A stretch of 60,000 nucleotides of DNA, taken from Cryptomeria japonica. Lineage: Eukaryota; Streptophyta; Pinopsida; Cupressales; Cupressaceae. Positions 33,467-45,756 of the stretch are shown here, piece after piece. Both the position numbers and the translations under genes were made by a program. The stretch spans positions 649,677,420 to 649,737,419 of the forward strand of contig NC_081405.1 of NCBI RefSeq assembly GCF_030272615.1. The letters are read 5' to 3'. The number at the start of each line of letters is the position of its first letter. Position 1 is the stretch's first letter. Under the pieces are notes generated by a model. The model made no database searches. It was given only the letters and a program-made list of their open reading frames with translations, and was not told the origin of the DNA.

Positions 33467-34232
33467 TGTTGGTTTTTAGTTTTTGGCATTTTTGTTTTGG
33501 CACTTTGATGGATATGTTGATATGGTTTTGTCATTGATGTCAACACTTGCCAACACTTATTAGCACTTGGATATTTGGTTATGTTCACTGACAAGCAAGT
33601 GACTTATGCACAACCACCGGTATTTGGTTCACTGATAGGTTATATTGTTCACTGACACTTGGAATCACTTGAAGACTACTTGGTTATGTCGAAGACATCG
33701 TTTGGACACTTTGTCTTGGTGATTTGTTCATTGGTTTAATCAATTTTTCATATTTGTTGTTACTGGCAAATAGGTCTAGGATATACGTTGGCAGGCATAT
33801 CTATTCCAGATCAACACAACACGTCATGGAGATGATTTCTTATTATTATAAATGCATTGAGCCGACATCATACATCAAATATTGTTTCATTTGTAATTGA
33901 TTTTATTGTAACATCTTTTAGTGAGCCGACCTACTCAATTGGTCTTAGGTTATGGTATAAATGTAAGATCTCATTTGTGAGATTGATATATGCAAGGATA
34001 GAGATTGTAATAAGGTATATGCGAATGTAAGCATACATCATTCAAGATTGAAGGAAGGTTTGAAGAAGGCATATAAGAGCTAAACCGGTATTGAATCCAG
34101 CATATGAAGATGCTAGTTTGAGGAGTACATTATCATTGGATCTAATCATCCAATTGTAGTCAGTGTGACTCTCATTTTCTGATTGAGAGTGAGCTCTAGG
34201 CGCTTGGCCTTTCTGCATGTGCAGACCCTTAT
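33467..34232 (+). repeat. Truncated 3' LTR of element C
   Basis: It matches the 5' LTR for about 766 bp with a different first ~50 bp (an insertion relative to the 5' copy). It then passes into the TATG microsatellite just after gcagacccttatt. Confidence 0.85.
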
Positions 34233-34627
34233 TATGTATGTATATATGTATGTATGTATATATGTGTGTGTGTATGTATGTATGTATGTATGTATGTATG
34301 TATGTATGTGTGTGTGTGTGTGTGTTTATGTGTGTGTATGTATGTATGTATGTATGTGCATGTGTGTATGTGCATGTACATGTATGTGTGTGTATGTGTG
34401 TATGAGCGTATGCATGTGGGTGTATGTATGTATGTGGGTATGTATGTATTTTTATGTGTGTGTATGTATATATATCTATGTATGTATGTGTATACACACA
34501 TAAACACACACACACACACAGATACATACATACATACATACACACACACACATACACACACATACACCCACGTACATTTATACAAACATACATACACACA
34601 TACACACACATACCCAGACATACATGT

Positions 34628-34660
<33 letters not shown>

Positions 34661-35452
34661 TACACATACACATACACATACACATGCATACATACACATG
34701 TGCATACACCTACATACATACACACATACACACATAAACACACATACATACATATACACATACATACATACATACACACACATACACCCACATACACACA
34801 TACACATGCATGCATTAGTACATACACATACACACACATATGTGCACACACACACACACACACACACACATGCATGCATGCATGCATATACACACATACA
34901 TACACACGTACATGTATGTGTATGTGTGTATATGCATGTATGCATGTGTACATGTGTACATGTGCACATATATGTGTATGTATGCATGCATGTGTATGTG
35001 TATGTGTATGTATGATATGTATGTATGTATGTAGATGTATGCATTTGTATACATGTATGTGTGTATGTGTGTATGAGTGTATGTATGTTTGTATATATGC
35101 ATGCGGGTGTATGTATGTATTTATTATGTATGTGGGTATGTATGTATGTATGTATGTATGTGTGTATGCATATTTATGTGTGTGTATGTGTATATATATG
35201 TATGTGTGTGTGTGTATACACACATAAACACACATACATACATATACACATGCATACATACATGTACACACATACACACATACCCGTGTATACATACATA
35301 CATACATACATACACATACACACACATATGTGCACATACAAACACATATACACACAAACATACACACATACATACATATACTCACGCACATACACACGTA
35401 CATACATACATACATGCACATACACATGCACACATATGTACATCTATGTACG

Positions 35453-35516
<64 letters not shown>

Positions 35517-35540
35517 GGTGTGGGTGTAGGTGTATGTGTC
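34233..35540. repeat. Compound, strand-switching microsatellite (TATG/TG and CATA/CA)
   Basis: About 1.3 kb of alternating blocks: TG/TATG-rich (34233-34490), CA/CATA-rich (34491-34912), TG/TATG-rich (34913-35215), CA/CATA-rich (35216-35450), and a nearly pure TG run of about 58 bp (35453-35511). The switches occur at palindromes: gtgtatacac occurs twice (about 34488 and 35212), followed by the same acacataaacacaca, and acatgt near 34911. Neighbouring blocks are reverse complements and could fold into large hairpins. All open frames here are repeat artefacts. Confidence 0.95.
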
Positions 35541-36620
35541 TATGTCTTTGTATGAGTACAAGGATTTTTTTTAAATGTGCAGTGTATTGATTATAATTTT
35601 TTATGGTTTATATGTAAGGTTAATGAGAAAATTATTTTTTTATTATTTAATAGTGATTTGGGCATATTTTTCTAATAGTTTCATAGTGTTGGTTTTCAAA
35701 TTTTTCTATGTTTAATTTATTTTTAACATTTTTCTAATGTTTTCATTCTAATTTTTTTTGAAAATTTGATAAACTATAGAATAAAAAAATATAACAATAA
35801 ATATATTTATTTTTTACACTACAAAAATAAAAAACCAAAAAAATGTACATACTTGGGAAAACGAGGGCTGACAATAAGCTCCTTCTATAGTTTGGTCGAA
35901 CTCCCAAAGCTCCTCGAGGTGCAAATGAGTGTCGGTCAACAAAAAATTAGTTTAAATAACTAATAGTCTAACTGGACTAAGTCTGGTCAGACTCAATCTG
36001 GCTAGATTGAGTTCGAACGAACTCAATTCGACTAGACTACTGACACCATTTTGGTGCCATGCAGGCGCTACACAGTGCCACATGGCTCAAGGTTAGTCCG
36101 ACCAGACTAAGTCCTACCGAACCCAATCTAGCTGGACTACCCCCTGTTAGCCTCAAGTGTGACACAACTCCATGCTTTTGCCCATAATTGAATTCGATAA
36201 GATTATAATGAATATAAAATTAATTTTTATAAAAGCGTAACAATAAAAGTTCCCTAGGAGAGGGTTAAATTAGAGCATCACAATTGTCTCAATCTAATGA
36301 CTTCATAAAACTTGACCTATAATTACCTTAATCTAATAATAGAAAAATACTCCTAAGTCTAGCTTAAGTGTAATAAAGTAATAAGGGACATAAGTAACTA
36401 ATGATTGATTAATAATTGCTATGATAATATCCTAATTACTCCAACAATATGCATGTTCTTCTCCATGATAGAACCTAGTTTAATTAAATATCTCTTAATG
36501 ATTTTTTGAAGAAAGTAATCAGCTACTCATATCTATCATCATTCATTTGAAGTGTTCAACAAAATTTGCATAAAAGGAAGCAACATAATATAATCAAAAA
36601 GGTTGCGAATAGTCAAGACT
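35541..36620. other. AT-rich intergenic DNA with a short hairpin cluster
   Basis: No gene is visible. From 35860 to 36180 the composition changes: motifs of the gtctggtcagactcaatctgg / agtccgaccagacta type recur in both orientations, and a 10-bp perfect inverted repeat with a 2-bp loop lies at 36006-36027. It may be a fragment of a foldback or MITE-like repeat. Confidence 0.45.
36006..36027. repeat. Perfect 10-bp inverted repeat
   Basis: The arms attgagttcg and cgaactcaat are separated by AA, within the cluster of related gactaga/tctagtc-type motifs. Confidence 0.7.
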
Positions 36621-36623
36621 TAC

Positions 36624-36790
36624 CTATAGCAATGCCTTCTTGAGTGCATATTTTATTTCCATGAAGGATTTAGTTGATTCATTTTCCCAACTAGTTGGTT
36701 TCTTTTTCTTGAGTACTTCATAAATATCTTGTCTTCTCAACAAAGTTAGGAATAAATCTTCTAATAATTTTGATGTACCCAAAAAATGAC
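36624..36790 (-). mobile_element. Ty3/gypsy RT-RNase H junction fragment
   Basis: The minus strand reads FFGYIKIIRRFIPNFVEKT. After a frame change it reads DIYEVLKKKKPTSWENE and KSFMEIKYALKKAL, ending at TAG 36624-36626. This matches the plant gypsy pattern FLG-INF-RRFIPNFAEI..LKK---F-W----AF-EIK-AL. It is in the opposite orientation to the integrase fragments just downstream, so a rearrangement or a separate insertion has occurred. Confidence 0.65.
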
Positions 36791-36839
36791 TAGATTGACT
36801 TTACTATTTTGGTCTAAGGGATAAGTTTAGACATAACAT

Positions 36840-37300
36840 ACCTTTGGCATTGGTGATTAGGCTTCTTTCATGTCTCCCACCTTAAAATATCTTTTATAAT
36901 AGGGTAAGAAATGTTATAACTTGGATCCTTATTTATTAGGTCCTTAACAAGTACTCCAACACATTAGTAAAGTGACACACAAATTAGCACCCTACCCTCT
37001 AAAATACACCCAATTTTTCATGTCTCTTTTCTTAAAATTGGAACTATTGATCATGTTCAACAAATCTATCTACATTAGATGAGGAAGGATCCATAGTTTT
37101 TATAACCTAAAGTTATATTGGGAAAACATACCAACCATCTTTTCAATTGCCTTATTGAAGGCTTCTTAGTTTAACAAAAGATCTTGAAATATAAAGATGC
37201 CACATTGGAACTCACTAAGATTCTCTCTAAAGTTCATCTCAAAATGTCATGACAAAACTTGTCAAAGAGAAGAAATGTTTCAAACCCTATTCTAATAAAT
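36840..37300 (+). mobile_element. Ty3/gypsy integrase C-terminus remnant (copy B)
   Basis: It is similar to 1440-1950, with a degraded IHPVFHV-type segment near 37005 and the chromodomain-like stretch near 37185-37260. Frames are broken throughout. Confidence 0.55.
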
Positions 37301-37599
37301 TAGTAAGGCACATATATTTTTCTCAGTATTATTCTCTTTCTTCTTGGTGTGTGATTATGTGGATTACATTAGGAGTGAATGTGTTGCTAATTCTATATTT
37401 CAAGCTATCATTAGGTATTTGAAATAGGATCCATTGTCTATATCAAGGTTTTGTTAGACAAGAAAAGTCCTCCCTACTATAAGTCATTTATCATTTTCTA
37501 TGACAATTAAGTGAAGCAAGATTTCTATGCATTTCCTCACCCTTAAAGCTCTAGAATTATTTAAGGAACTTCTTTGTAACCACTTCCTATTTTAGATAT

Positions 37600-38090
37600 G
37601 GTCTAAATTGATGATTACCTTTGATTGAATACTTATGTGTCAAAATCTTCCAAGGTTGCAATAGTTGACAATTCTCTAGCAAAACATGAGGACCTCTCTC
37701 CACTTTTTAAGGCCAATTTGACATTGACTCAAAATCACATAAAACAAGCGTGGATCAACATTAGGCGCAACATACCTTTAACATTGTTGATTAGGGCTTT
37801 TTTCATGTCTCTAACCTTAAAACATGTTTTATAATATGGTAAGAAAGATTATACCTTGGATCCTTTCTTTTTAGGTCCTTATCAAGTGCTCCAACAAAGG
37901 TGACATAAAAATTGGCACAAACACTCCAACCTTATAAATCCACCCAGTTTTTCATGTCCCTTTTCTCAAAAAATATTGTAACTTTTGCTCAAATTCCAAC
38001 AAAGCTATCTACATTAGACACGGAAGGATACATATTTTTAGAACCAAAAGTTATATTGGACAAACACACCAAGCAATAAAAATTAGTAAG
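37600..38090 (+). mobile_element. Ty3/gypsy integrase C-terminus remnant (copy C)
   Basis: A 69-codon frame (37625-37834) reads SSKVAIVDNSLAKHEDLSPL and continues as the family's linker. IHPVFHVPFLKKY follows in another frame near 37935-37975, then IFRTKSYIGQTHQAI near 38030-38075. It is homologous to copy A, so these fragments mark the shared left shoulder of units I and II. Confidence 0.65.
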
Positions 38091-38489
38091 GCACATATGC
38101 TTTATAAGTTTCCCATAGGCAATTTTAAATAACAAAGGATACATACACTTTTAAGTCATCCGAATATTTTTTTAGAATAAAATAATTAATTTGAGGAATT
38201 GTCCTTGACAATATTATATATTGTAATGACTTTCTAAATGAAAATATTCTTGAATATTTGTAATTGGAGTGTATGATTTACTAGGAGGCTAGCCCTCTAA
38301 ATTGTACTAAAAAGATAATAAGAATATTATGTCCCTCTTACTCATATATTTCCTTGTGTCTAATGTATTTTCACTTATGAATTTAATAAAACTTATATGT
38401 CAAACTCTTTGAAATTAATGTTTATAATTTCATAATTAAAAAAAAAAACCTAAAACACTAAAACATTTGCTATTTTTTTTCTCTTATTC

Positions 38490-39175
38490 TGCATTAAATT
38501 TAATATTGTTTATTGCTCCAATCTGCCTTAAACCCTAATATGTCTAACATGACAAAACATTACAATGAGTGTAACCCAAAAGAATATTATATATCATGAT
38601 AATCCAATGAATTATTTGTATTAAATTTTGTATGAATGAAAATTAGAAATTGCCAACATAAGAAAATATGAATATAACCTAAAAGAATATTGCATATCAC
38701 AATAATCCAATGAAACGTTTGTATCAATTTCTTTATAAATGAAGATTAGAAATAACCAGTGATTCCAATGAAATTTTTGTATTAATTTCTATACAAATGA
38801 AGATTAGAAATGGCCAGGGGTTCCAATGAAATGTTTATATTAAATTCTGTACAAATTAAAATTTGAAATTGTTAGTGATTCATCATTTCATTTCATGACA
38901 AAGAAGAAAAGGTTGGTCTAATGTGACAAAACATTACAATGATTGTAACCCAGAGTAACAGTATATATCATGATAATCCAATGAAACGTTTGTATTAATT
39001 GCAATCACTAGTAAAGTTGATCTAATATTACAAAACATTACAATAAATATAACTCAAAGTAACAGTATATAATTGAAATGGCCAATGATTCCAGACCATT
39101 TCAAACATTTGTATTAATTCATGTGCAAATGAAAATTAGAAATCACCAGTGATCCCGGGCCATTTCATGACAAAG
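38490..39175. repeat. Anchor and degenerate short modules, unit II
   Basis: The anchor ctgcattaaatttaatattg is followed by the same modules of 60-90 bp as in units I and III. No coding signal is seen. Confidence 0.6.
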
Positions 39176-39177
39176 AT

Positions 39178-40905
39178 GAAGGGGCTGCATGTCATTCAAG
39201 AGTCGAGAAGATATAGTTCTTACACTCTTGGAGAGAGAAGCTTCTATTAGCCTTGGCCCCACTTCCTCTTTTGTTCTGTCTTTCTGAAATCAACAGACTC
39301 CAAACACAGCCTATATTTTTCTGCTGCTTCTCCTAAATTCCATATACTGTAGGGGTGCCCCTCTCTGTGGGTAACACGGATTTTGCCCATAAAGCCCAAC
39401 AACTTAGTAGAACTTTCGAAAAACATAATTACCAACTCTCTGTTCTTCTTGATAGATTCTTTATGAAGTTCCCCATGGCAAAAATGGCCTGCTTGTGGGA
39501 AATTGAAAACAATTCTGTCAAACTTTGTTATGTGACTTTTTCTTTAAGAGAAGTCAAAGTGGTGAAGTAATCCTTTTATAATTAAAAGAAGGATAAAAAT
39601 AAATGATATTATAATCTTTTGGTTTAAAGAAAGGTTAATAAAGAATGATTATGAAAAACTCTCTTAAAATATAGTTATGATTATATTTATTAAAAGGTAA
39701 ATAAATGTGACCTTTTCGAAAGGGTGTGATGGTTTGGAAATCACCCCTTAAAAGGTTATATAAGTCATCTATGTGACCTTGGGAAGGGAGTAGGGAGATC
39801 ACTCAAGGAAGATGAAGAAGGTGGCTTGGTGAGCTATGGGCATGGGAGGAAATATAGGAATTTAAAGGGCACAAAGGAATAAAGGTTAAGGTCATTGGTT
39901 GGCATGGGCATTGGAGAAGGGGCACACAGCGTTTATCCAACTCGGGGTATAATGTACACTCGGGAGTGTCATAGCTTGTGTTTATTTTTCCTTTGCATTC
40001 TAGATAATATGGTTGGTTCTGTGTAAGAACTGGTTCCTTTGAGAAGTGTACCTTAGCAATAAGGGCCAATACCACTAAAACTTCCTTGAAGTGAGAGTGA
40101 CCTTTCCAAAACAAATAAGTACTTGAAACCCTTGATGATAAAGGATAATGAGAATATAATGATTTTGATGATAATATGGTTGAGTTATGTAGCTATGCTA
40201 TTTAATTTATAATGGCAACAATTAACTTTATAATTCTTATTAGATTATTAATGCAATAATCACTTTGTCCATATACATCTAGTTTAATTTTATGACATCT
40301 TATAATTGATCTTAACATTAATATTTAAGCTCTTAATTCTTCTGCAATTACATAATTGAATCTTGAAGAAAACTGTCATTACAAACTTCCTCTCTTAATT
40401 TCCAATTTGATCCATTCTGGTTGCATCAACCTCATACGCTCTTAAGACCTCCTCTGCTTTGACAACATTAAAAAACACAGTCAAAAATCTTGTAAGATAT
40501 AAGTGTCAACAGATGAGAACAGAGCATAATTTTTATTCATGTTTTTTTCCTTCTGAGACCTCTGCTATCAAGTGATCTGGCGACGATGTTATGTGCACAG
40601 TCAAAAGCATTTGCCAAAGAAGATGAAAATGAGAAGTTGCCTTTTCTAACTAACAGAATCCTATGCATAAGCTTCCTCTCCAACACAGGTGGTCTCTGCA
40701 AGAATAAAAAAATACAAGATTAAAATCAACAAGTTAATCTCATTCCCTTATTCCGTATTTTCTCAAAATCTCAGGTGCCCCACAACTTTGACTAATTACA
40801 GTATGCCCGAGGGAAGCAAATTACCTGAGAAAGCTCTAATGCTTCTACCCACCTCAGTAATTCCTCCAGTTGGGTTACGATTGTAAAATATTCAGGCTGT
40901 TCCAT
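39178..40905 (-). pseudogene. BMT5-like (DUF2431) type 1 pseudogene, unit II
   Basis: Exon 1 is 40825-40905 (27 codons, starts MEQPEYFTIVTQLEELL, donor GTAATT). Exon 2 is 40560-40695 (acceptor TTGCAG, donor GTCTCA). It reads ILLVRKGNFSFSSSLANAF, so the conserved VGEG loop is changed to VRKG, and it is 15 bp shorter than the type 2 exon. Exon 3 begins at 40453 but has an internal deletion of about 57 bp and is split by a solo LTR (39526-40383). Its remainder (39178-39520) includes FFESSTKLLGFMGKIRV and WNLGEAAEKY. A changed SAM-binding loop plus the insertion rule out function. Confidence 0.78.
39526..40383. mobile_element. Solo LTR, 858 bp
   Basis: It begins TGTTATG and ends CATTACA (imperfect terminal inverted repeat, TG..CA). 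It is flanked by a 5-bp duplication AACTT (39521-39525 and 40384-40388) and absent from the same exon in units I and III. An internal ggttatataag (~39751-39761) looks like an LTR TATA box. It has no internal coding region or PBS, which is expected after LTR-LTR recombination. The parent family is not among the LTRs seen elsewhere in the window. Confidence 0.8.
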
Positions 40906-41267
40906 CGTTCTGTAGCAGAATGCACTCGGAACACTGAAAAACACGAAGGATTCCCTATAGCCCAGCAGCGAAGGATATTTAATAGTTAATATCTGTTTTA
41001 ATCTAAAAAGTAATAAATTATTTGTAGTCATATTAACACAACAAAAACTATGATTTAATGCATATCTACAGATCTATTTATTTTTAGGGTTTTTTGAACA
41101 CTTCAATAAAAGTATGTTGATGTGGAATCATGCTTGATAATGTGTACCTACAATCTTAATTATAAGCAAGGGCCCTGCCAAATAAGCTACTGTGTTTTTT
41201 TTTAATATAATTGAAAATCATCACATGATTTTGAGCCAAACGAATGCTCAATTACTAGATTTTTTCT

Positions 41268-41598
41268 TTATATAAAGCATGCTATGCATGCACTTAATTT
41301 AGGGAGTAGTTTGTTTTTTAAGTTTGAGAGACTTAGTAGTTTTCCATGCAATGCTAGGAATATATTTAGAACTGCAGTTATTATTAATTTTTCTAGGCTG
41401 CAAATTCTTTATATATACAGTCTCTATGTAATTTTTTAATTAAGTTTCAATAAAGAAATTGGTGTGTGCAATTCCAAAAAATAGGGCACTTTGTTTTTTA
41501 TTCTGAATTGTGATTTCTTTTTGCAATTGATTTTTTTTGCTATTGTTGTTTTCTAATCAGCTGGTTCAGAGAGGATAGGTCAGGTTCAAAATTCTACA
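41268..41598 (+). repeat. Truncated 5' LTR of element D
   Basis: It shares aagcatgctatgcatgcactta and gctggttcagagaggata blocks with the 3' LTR. The first ~180 bp of the LTR are missing. Confidence 0.75.
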
Positions 41599-41600
41599 AG

Positions 41601-41612
41601 TGGTATCAAAGC
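41601..41612 (+). promoter_or_regulatory. Primer-binding site of element D
   Basis: TGGTATCAAAGC lies two bases after the LTR end. Confidence 0.85.
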
Positions 41613-41656
41613 ATGTAAAATTGTTTTGGGTTAAAGTTTTATTGCGAAAGTTAATC

Positions 41657-44600
41657 ATGTCGAATTCTAACAATATGCCCGTTCCAGAATTTGATGAGAA
41701 TGATTATGATTATTGGTGCATTAAGATGCTGATCTTTTTTATTTGAAAATATTTGTGGGAGATTATTGAATCAAGTTATGAGGAGCCAGCTGATTGGAAT
41801 GCCCTTACAGCCAATGAAAGAACAGCAAGAAAGAAAGCAAGGAAAAAAAATGCTCAAGCTTTGTTTCACATTCAGATAGCTCTTGATAAGAGCTTATTTC
41901 CAAGAATATCAGGGGCAACAATTGCCAAAGATGCCTGGAAGACTCTACAAGAAGCTTCCCAGGGTAGTGATCAAGTTAAAATGGTCAAACTTCAGACATT
42001 GAAGCGAGAGTTCGAGAATTTGAAGATGCAAGAAGTTGAAAGTATAAGTGATTATTGTGTCACAGTCAAAGATGTGGTCAATAAAATGGCTACACTTGGG
42101 GAAATTGTAAGCAATGAAGTTTTCATAAAAAAGGTGTTGAGATCTTTGACACCCAAATGGAATCATCTAGCAATAATCATAGAAGAAAGCAAAGATTTGA
42201 CAAAACTACAGTTTGATCAACTGGTTGGATACCTGATGTTTCATGAAGAAAGATTGAAAAATTCTTTTGAAGGTGTAGAGAAAACGTTTTCCTCTAAATT
42301 GCTAATCACAAAAAATGAAGATGCAAGCAGCATTAGTACCCAAATCAATCAAGGCCAAGGTAAAGGGAAAAGCCAAAATTCTTCAAGAGGTAGAGGAAGA
42401 GGTGGCTCAAGAGGAAGAGGTGGTTTCAGAGGAAGAGGTAGAGGCAAATTTGATAAGAGAAATATTCAATGTTACCATTGTAATAGGTATGGCCACTTTG
42501 AAAGAGATTGCAGATTGAAAGAAGTTAAAAGTGCTAACTATGCTCGAGAAAGTAGTGAGAATCTTCCTGAACACTTATTTTTATCTTATGCAAAGGGTGA
42601 AAATACTAGTAAAGACGTTTGGTACCTAGATTTTGGATGCTCTAACCATATGACAGGGAATGAGAAGTTGTTTTCAACAAAGGATGAAAGTTTCAAATCC
42701 AAGATCGAGCTTGGTGATGATAAATCATTGGAGGTTGTTGTCCAAGGAGCTATGGAGGTCCAAACAAAAGAAGCTATAAAGAGATTCATGATATTTATTA
42801 TACTCCACAATTGAAACACAATTTTTTAAGTGTTGGGCAGCTATGTGAGAAAAATTATAAAGTAGTCTTTGAGAATAAGACTTGTACTATTTATGATAAG
42901 AATAAGGATAATAGGGTGATCACTGTTGTTCCTATGACAAGAAATAGGATGTTCCCCTTGAGGTTTGGTGAACATAACAACAGTTTGGCAAATATGGCTT
43001 ATGAGGATTCAAGTTGGTTATGGCATCTTAGGTATGGGCATTTAAATTTTCATAGTTTGAAGTTTCTAACCTCACATGCATTAGTTTCTGGTTTGCCCAA
43101 GGTTGAGGAACACAAGGAGGTTTGTGAAGGTTGTGCTAAAGGAAAGCATGCAAGAGAAAAGTTTCCAAAGGGCAATTCATGGCAAGCTCATCACCCACTT
43201 CAACTTGTTCATTTAGATATATGTGGTCCTATGCAGACTAAGAGTTTGGGTAAGTCATCATATTTCATCACTTTTATTGATGATTACTCACAAAATTGTT
43301 GGGTATATTTTTTAAAGGCCAAAGATGAAGCCTTGGATACATTCAAGAAGTTTAAAGCCCTTGTGGAAAATGAGAAAGGGTGCAAGATCAAATGTTTAAG
43401 GACTGATCATGGAGGAAAGTTTTTCTCAAAGGCTTTCCAAAGTTATTGTGATTTTAATGGCATCAAGAGGCAACTTACTACTACATACACATCTCAACAA
43501 AATGGGGTAGATGAAAGAAAGAATTGTACTATGGTTGAAATGGCAAGGTGCATGTTACAAACCAAGGGATTGAGCAATTCTTATTGGGGAGATGCAGTTG
43601 CTATAGTGGTATACATCCTCAACCGTAGCCCCACCAGTGCACTAGAAAAGATGACTCCTTATGAAGCTTGGTATGGTAAAAGGCCTAATGTTAATCATTT
43701 CAAAGTTTTTAGTTGTTTGGCTTATGTGCATGTACCTAATCATAACAAATAGAAGTTAGATGCAAAGAGTGAGTCATGTATTTTTACTGGGTATAGTGAG
43801 AAAAGCAAGGCTTATAGATTGTATAATCCCCTCACTAACAAGCTTATTGTCTTAAGAGATGTGATTTTTTATGAAGGGGGAATTTATGGTCATCAAAAAG
43901 GCCATGTTGAGAAGCCAAAATTTGTTTTGAATGATGATATAATTGTTGATATTCATCATGAGCAGCCAACTAATGTTTCTGTATCTAGTGGTTTAACTCC
44001 ACCAAGTAGCCCTTCATCAAGTTCTTCAGTACCAAGTTCAAGTCTAGCTTCTTCTCCAAGTTCTACAAGGAAGGTAAGGAAATTGAGTGATATCTACCAG
44101 AGGAGTGGAAATCAAGTACATGAAGAAAACCCAATAGGTGAGATAGTGAATTTTGCTTTATTAGCCAAGGCTGATTTTGAACCATCATGTTTTGAAGATG
44201 CATGTACTGATGAGGTTTGGGTGAAAGCCATGGAAGAAGAGATGGATTCCAATCACAGGAATGACACTTGGGAGCTAACAGAACTTCTACATGACAAAAA
44301 AAGGATTGGCACCAAATGGGTCTACAAGACCAAGCTTAACATTGATGAGAGTGTTGAAAGACACAAAGCGGGATTAGTTGCTAAAGGCTTCACACAAAAG
44401 TATGGAATTGATTATGAAGAGACATTTGCACCAGTAGCAAGACAAGAGACCATAAGAATGTTGATTTCATTAGCAACTCAGAAGAAGTGGAGCATACATC
44501 ATATGGACGTGAAAAGTGCCTTCTTGAATGGGTACTTAGAAGAGGAAGTATATGTGGAGCAACCATAAGGTTTTGAAGTGGAAGGAAAAGATAATTATGT

Positions 44601-45756
44601 CTACAAATTGAAGAAGGCTTTGTATGGCCTCAAGCAAGCACTAGGAGTGTGTTATGTCAGGATTGATGGATACTTTCAGGAAAATGGCTTCCAGAGAAGT
44701 AAGAGTGATCTTACCCTTTACTACAAACAAGAAGGTATTGATATTCTCATCATAAGTTTGTATGTTGATGATCTTTTTTATATGGGTAGTAGTTCTAAGA
44801 TGAAAGATGAATTCAAAGTTTCTATGATGAAAGAATTTGAGATGAAAGGTCTTGGTTTGATGAAATATTTTTTAGGAATGGACATTTATCAAAGTAAGGA
44901 TGAGATTTTCATTTGTCAAACAAAGTATGCACAAGATATGCTGAAGAAATTTAATATGACTAATTGTAACCCTGCCTCCACTCCAAGTGCTCATGGAGTT
45001 TTGTTATGTAGAGATGATGGTGCTGATTTCGTTGATGAGACAGCTTACAGAAGTACTGTGGGGAGCTTGATGTTTCTAATCCACACAAGGCTTGATATTG
45101 TATATTCAATTTCACTTGTTTCAAGGTATATGACAAATCCATCTGAAATACATATGAAGGCAGCCAAGAGGATTTTGAAGTATGTGAAAGGGAATTTAAG
45201 TTCTGGTATTCATTACTACTCTTCTGAAAAGTTCAATCTTGTAGGCTTTAGTGATTCAGATTGGGGAGGTAGTATGGATGACCATAAATCTACATCTGGA
45301 AATTGTTTTTCTTTTGGTTCTAGTTTTATTACCTGGAGCTCAAAGAAACAAAGTACTATTGCCCTCTCATCTACAGAAGCAGAGTATGTTGCAATTACCT
45401 CAGCAGGTACACAAGCTCTTTGGCTCAGAAAAGTTTTGGAAGAAATTGGAGAAAAACAAATTCAGCCTACAGTAATTTATTGTGACAATGTAAGTGCCAT
45501 CAAGTTAGCTAAGAATCTAGTTCATCACGTCAGAACAAAGCATAAGCATTTTGATTTGAAATATCACTTCATACGAGATTTGGTGCAGAAGAAGGATGTT
45601 GAATTGAAACACATCAACACTCAGGATCAGCTAGCAGATATATTCATCAAAGTGGTTGTGAAAGCTCAGTTTATAGCACTACGAGATAAAATTGTGAGCC
45701 CTCTCAGCATCAAGGAGAGTATGTTGATAACTAATGCTGCTCTAGCATGCAGCTAG
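41657..45756 (+). pseudogene. Copia gag-pol pseudogene (element D)
   Basis: Gag starts at ATG 41657 (MSNSNNMPVPEFDEN), with a TGA near 41744, and then runs open to about 42780. Its RGRGRGG-rich tail precedes the knuckle CYHCNRYGHFERDC (~42470-42512). The protease motif reads WYLDFGCSNHM, so the catalytic DSG is DFG. A frame change near 42785 leads into one frame that runs to 45756 with only TAG 43750 and TAA 44566. Integrase has HLRYGHLNF, CEGCAKGKH, HLDICGP and DHGGKF (family consensus D-GGEF). RT has [17 protein letters not shown] and YVDDLFYMG. RNase H has SDSDWGGS, TEAEYVA and DNVSAIKLAKN. The stop codon at 45754 lies inside the 3' LTR. Confidence 0.92.

Larger units (their letters stand above)
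27980..34232 (+). mobile_element. Ty1/copia retrotransposon with long LTRs (element C)
   Basis: The 5' LTR is 1044 bp (27980-29023, TGTTGGT..CTAACA) and is followed by a PBS variant TGGTATGAGAGC (29026-29037). The 3' LTR begins at 33467 and is cut at about 34232 by the large microsatellite, so roughly its last 290 bp are missing. The interior carries a full-length but stop-ridden gag-pol and a 300-bp 3' non-coding region with GGGGGAG motifs. No TSD can be read because the right end is lost. Confidence 0.9.

Noticed and set aside
34042-35590. Several long open frames, including one of 463 codons on the minus strand, rich in Thr/His/Tyr/Ile or Cys/Val/Met
   Set aside because: They are translations of TATG/TG and CATA/CA repeats, which lack stops in most frames; there is no codon bias or domain evidence.
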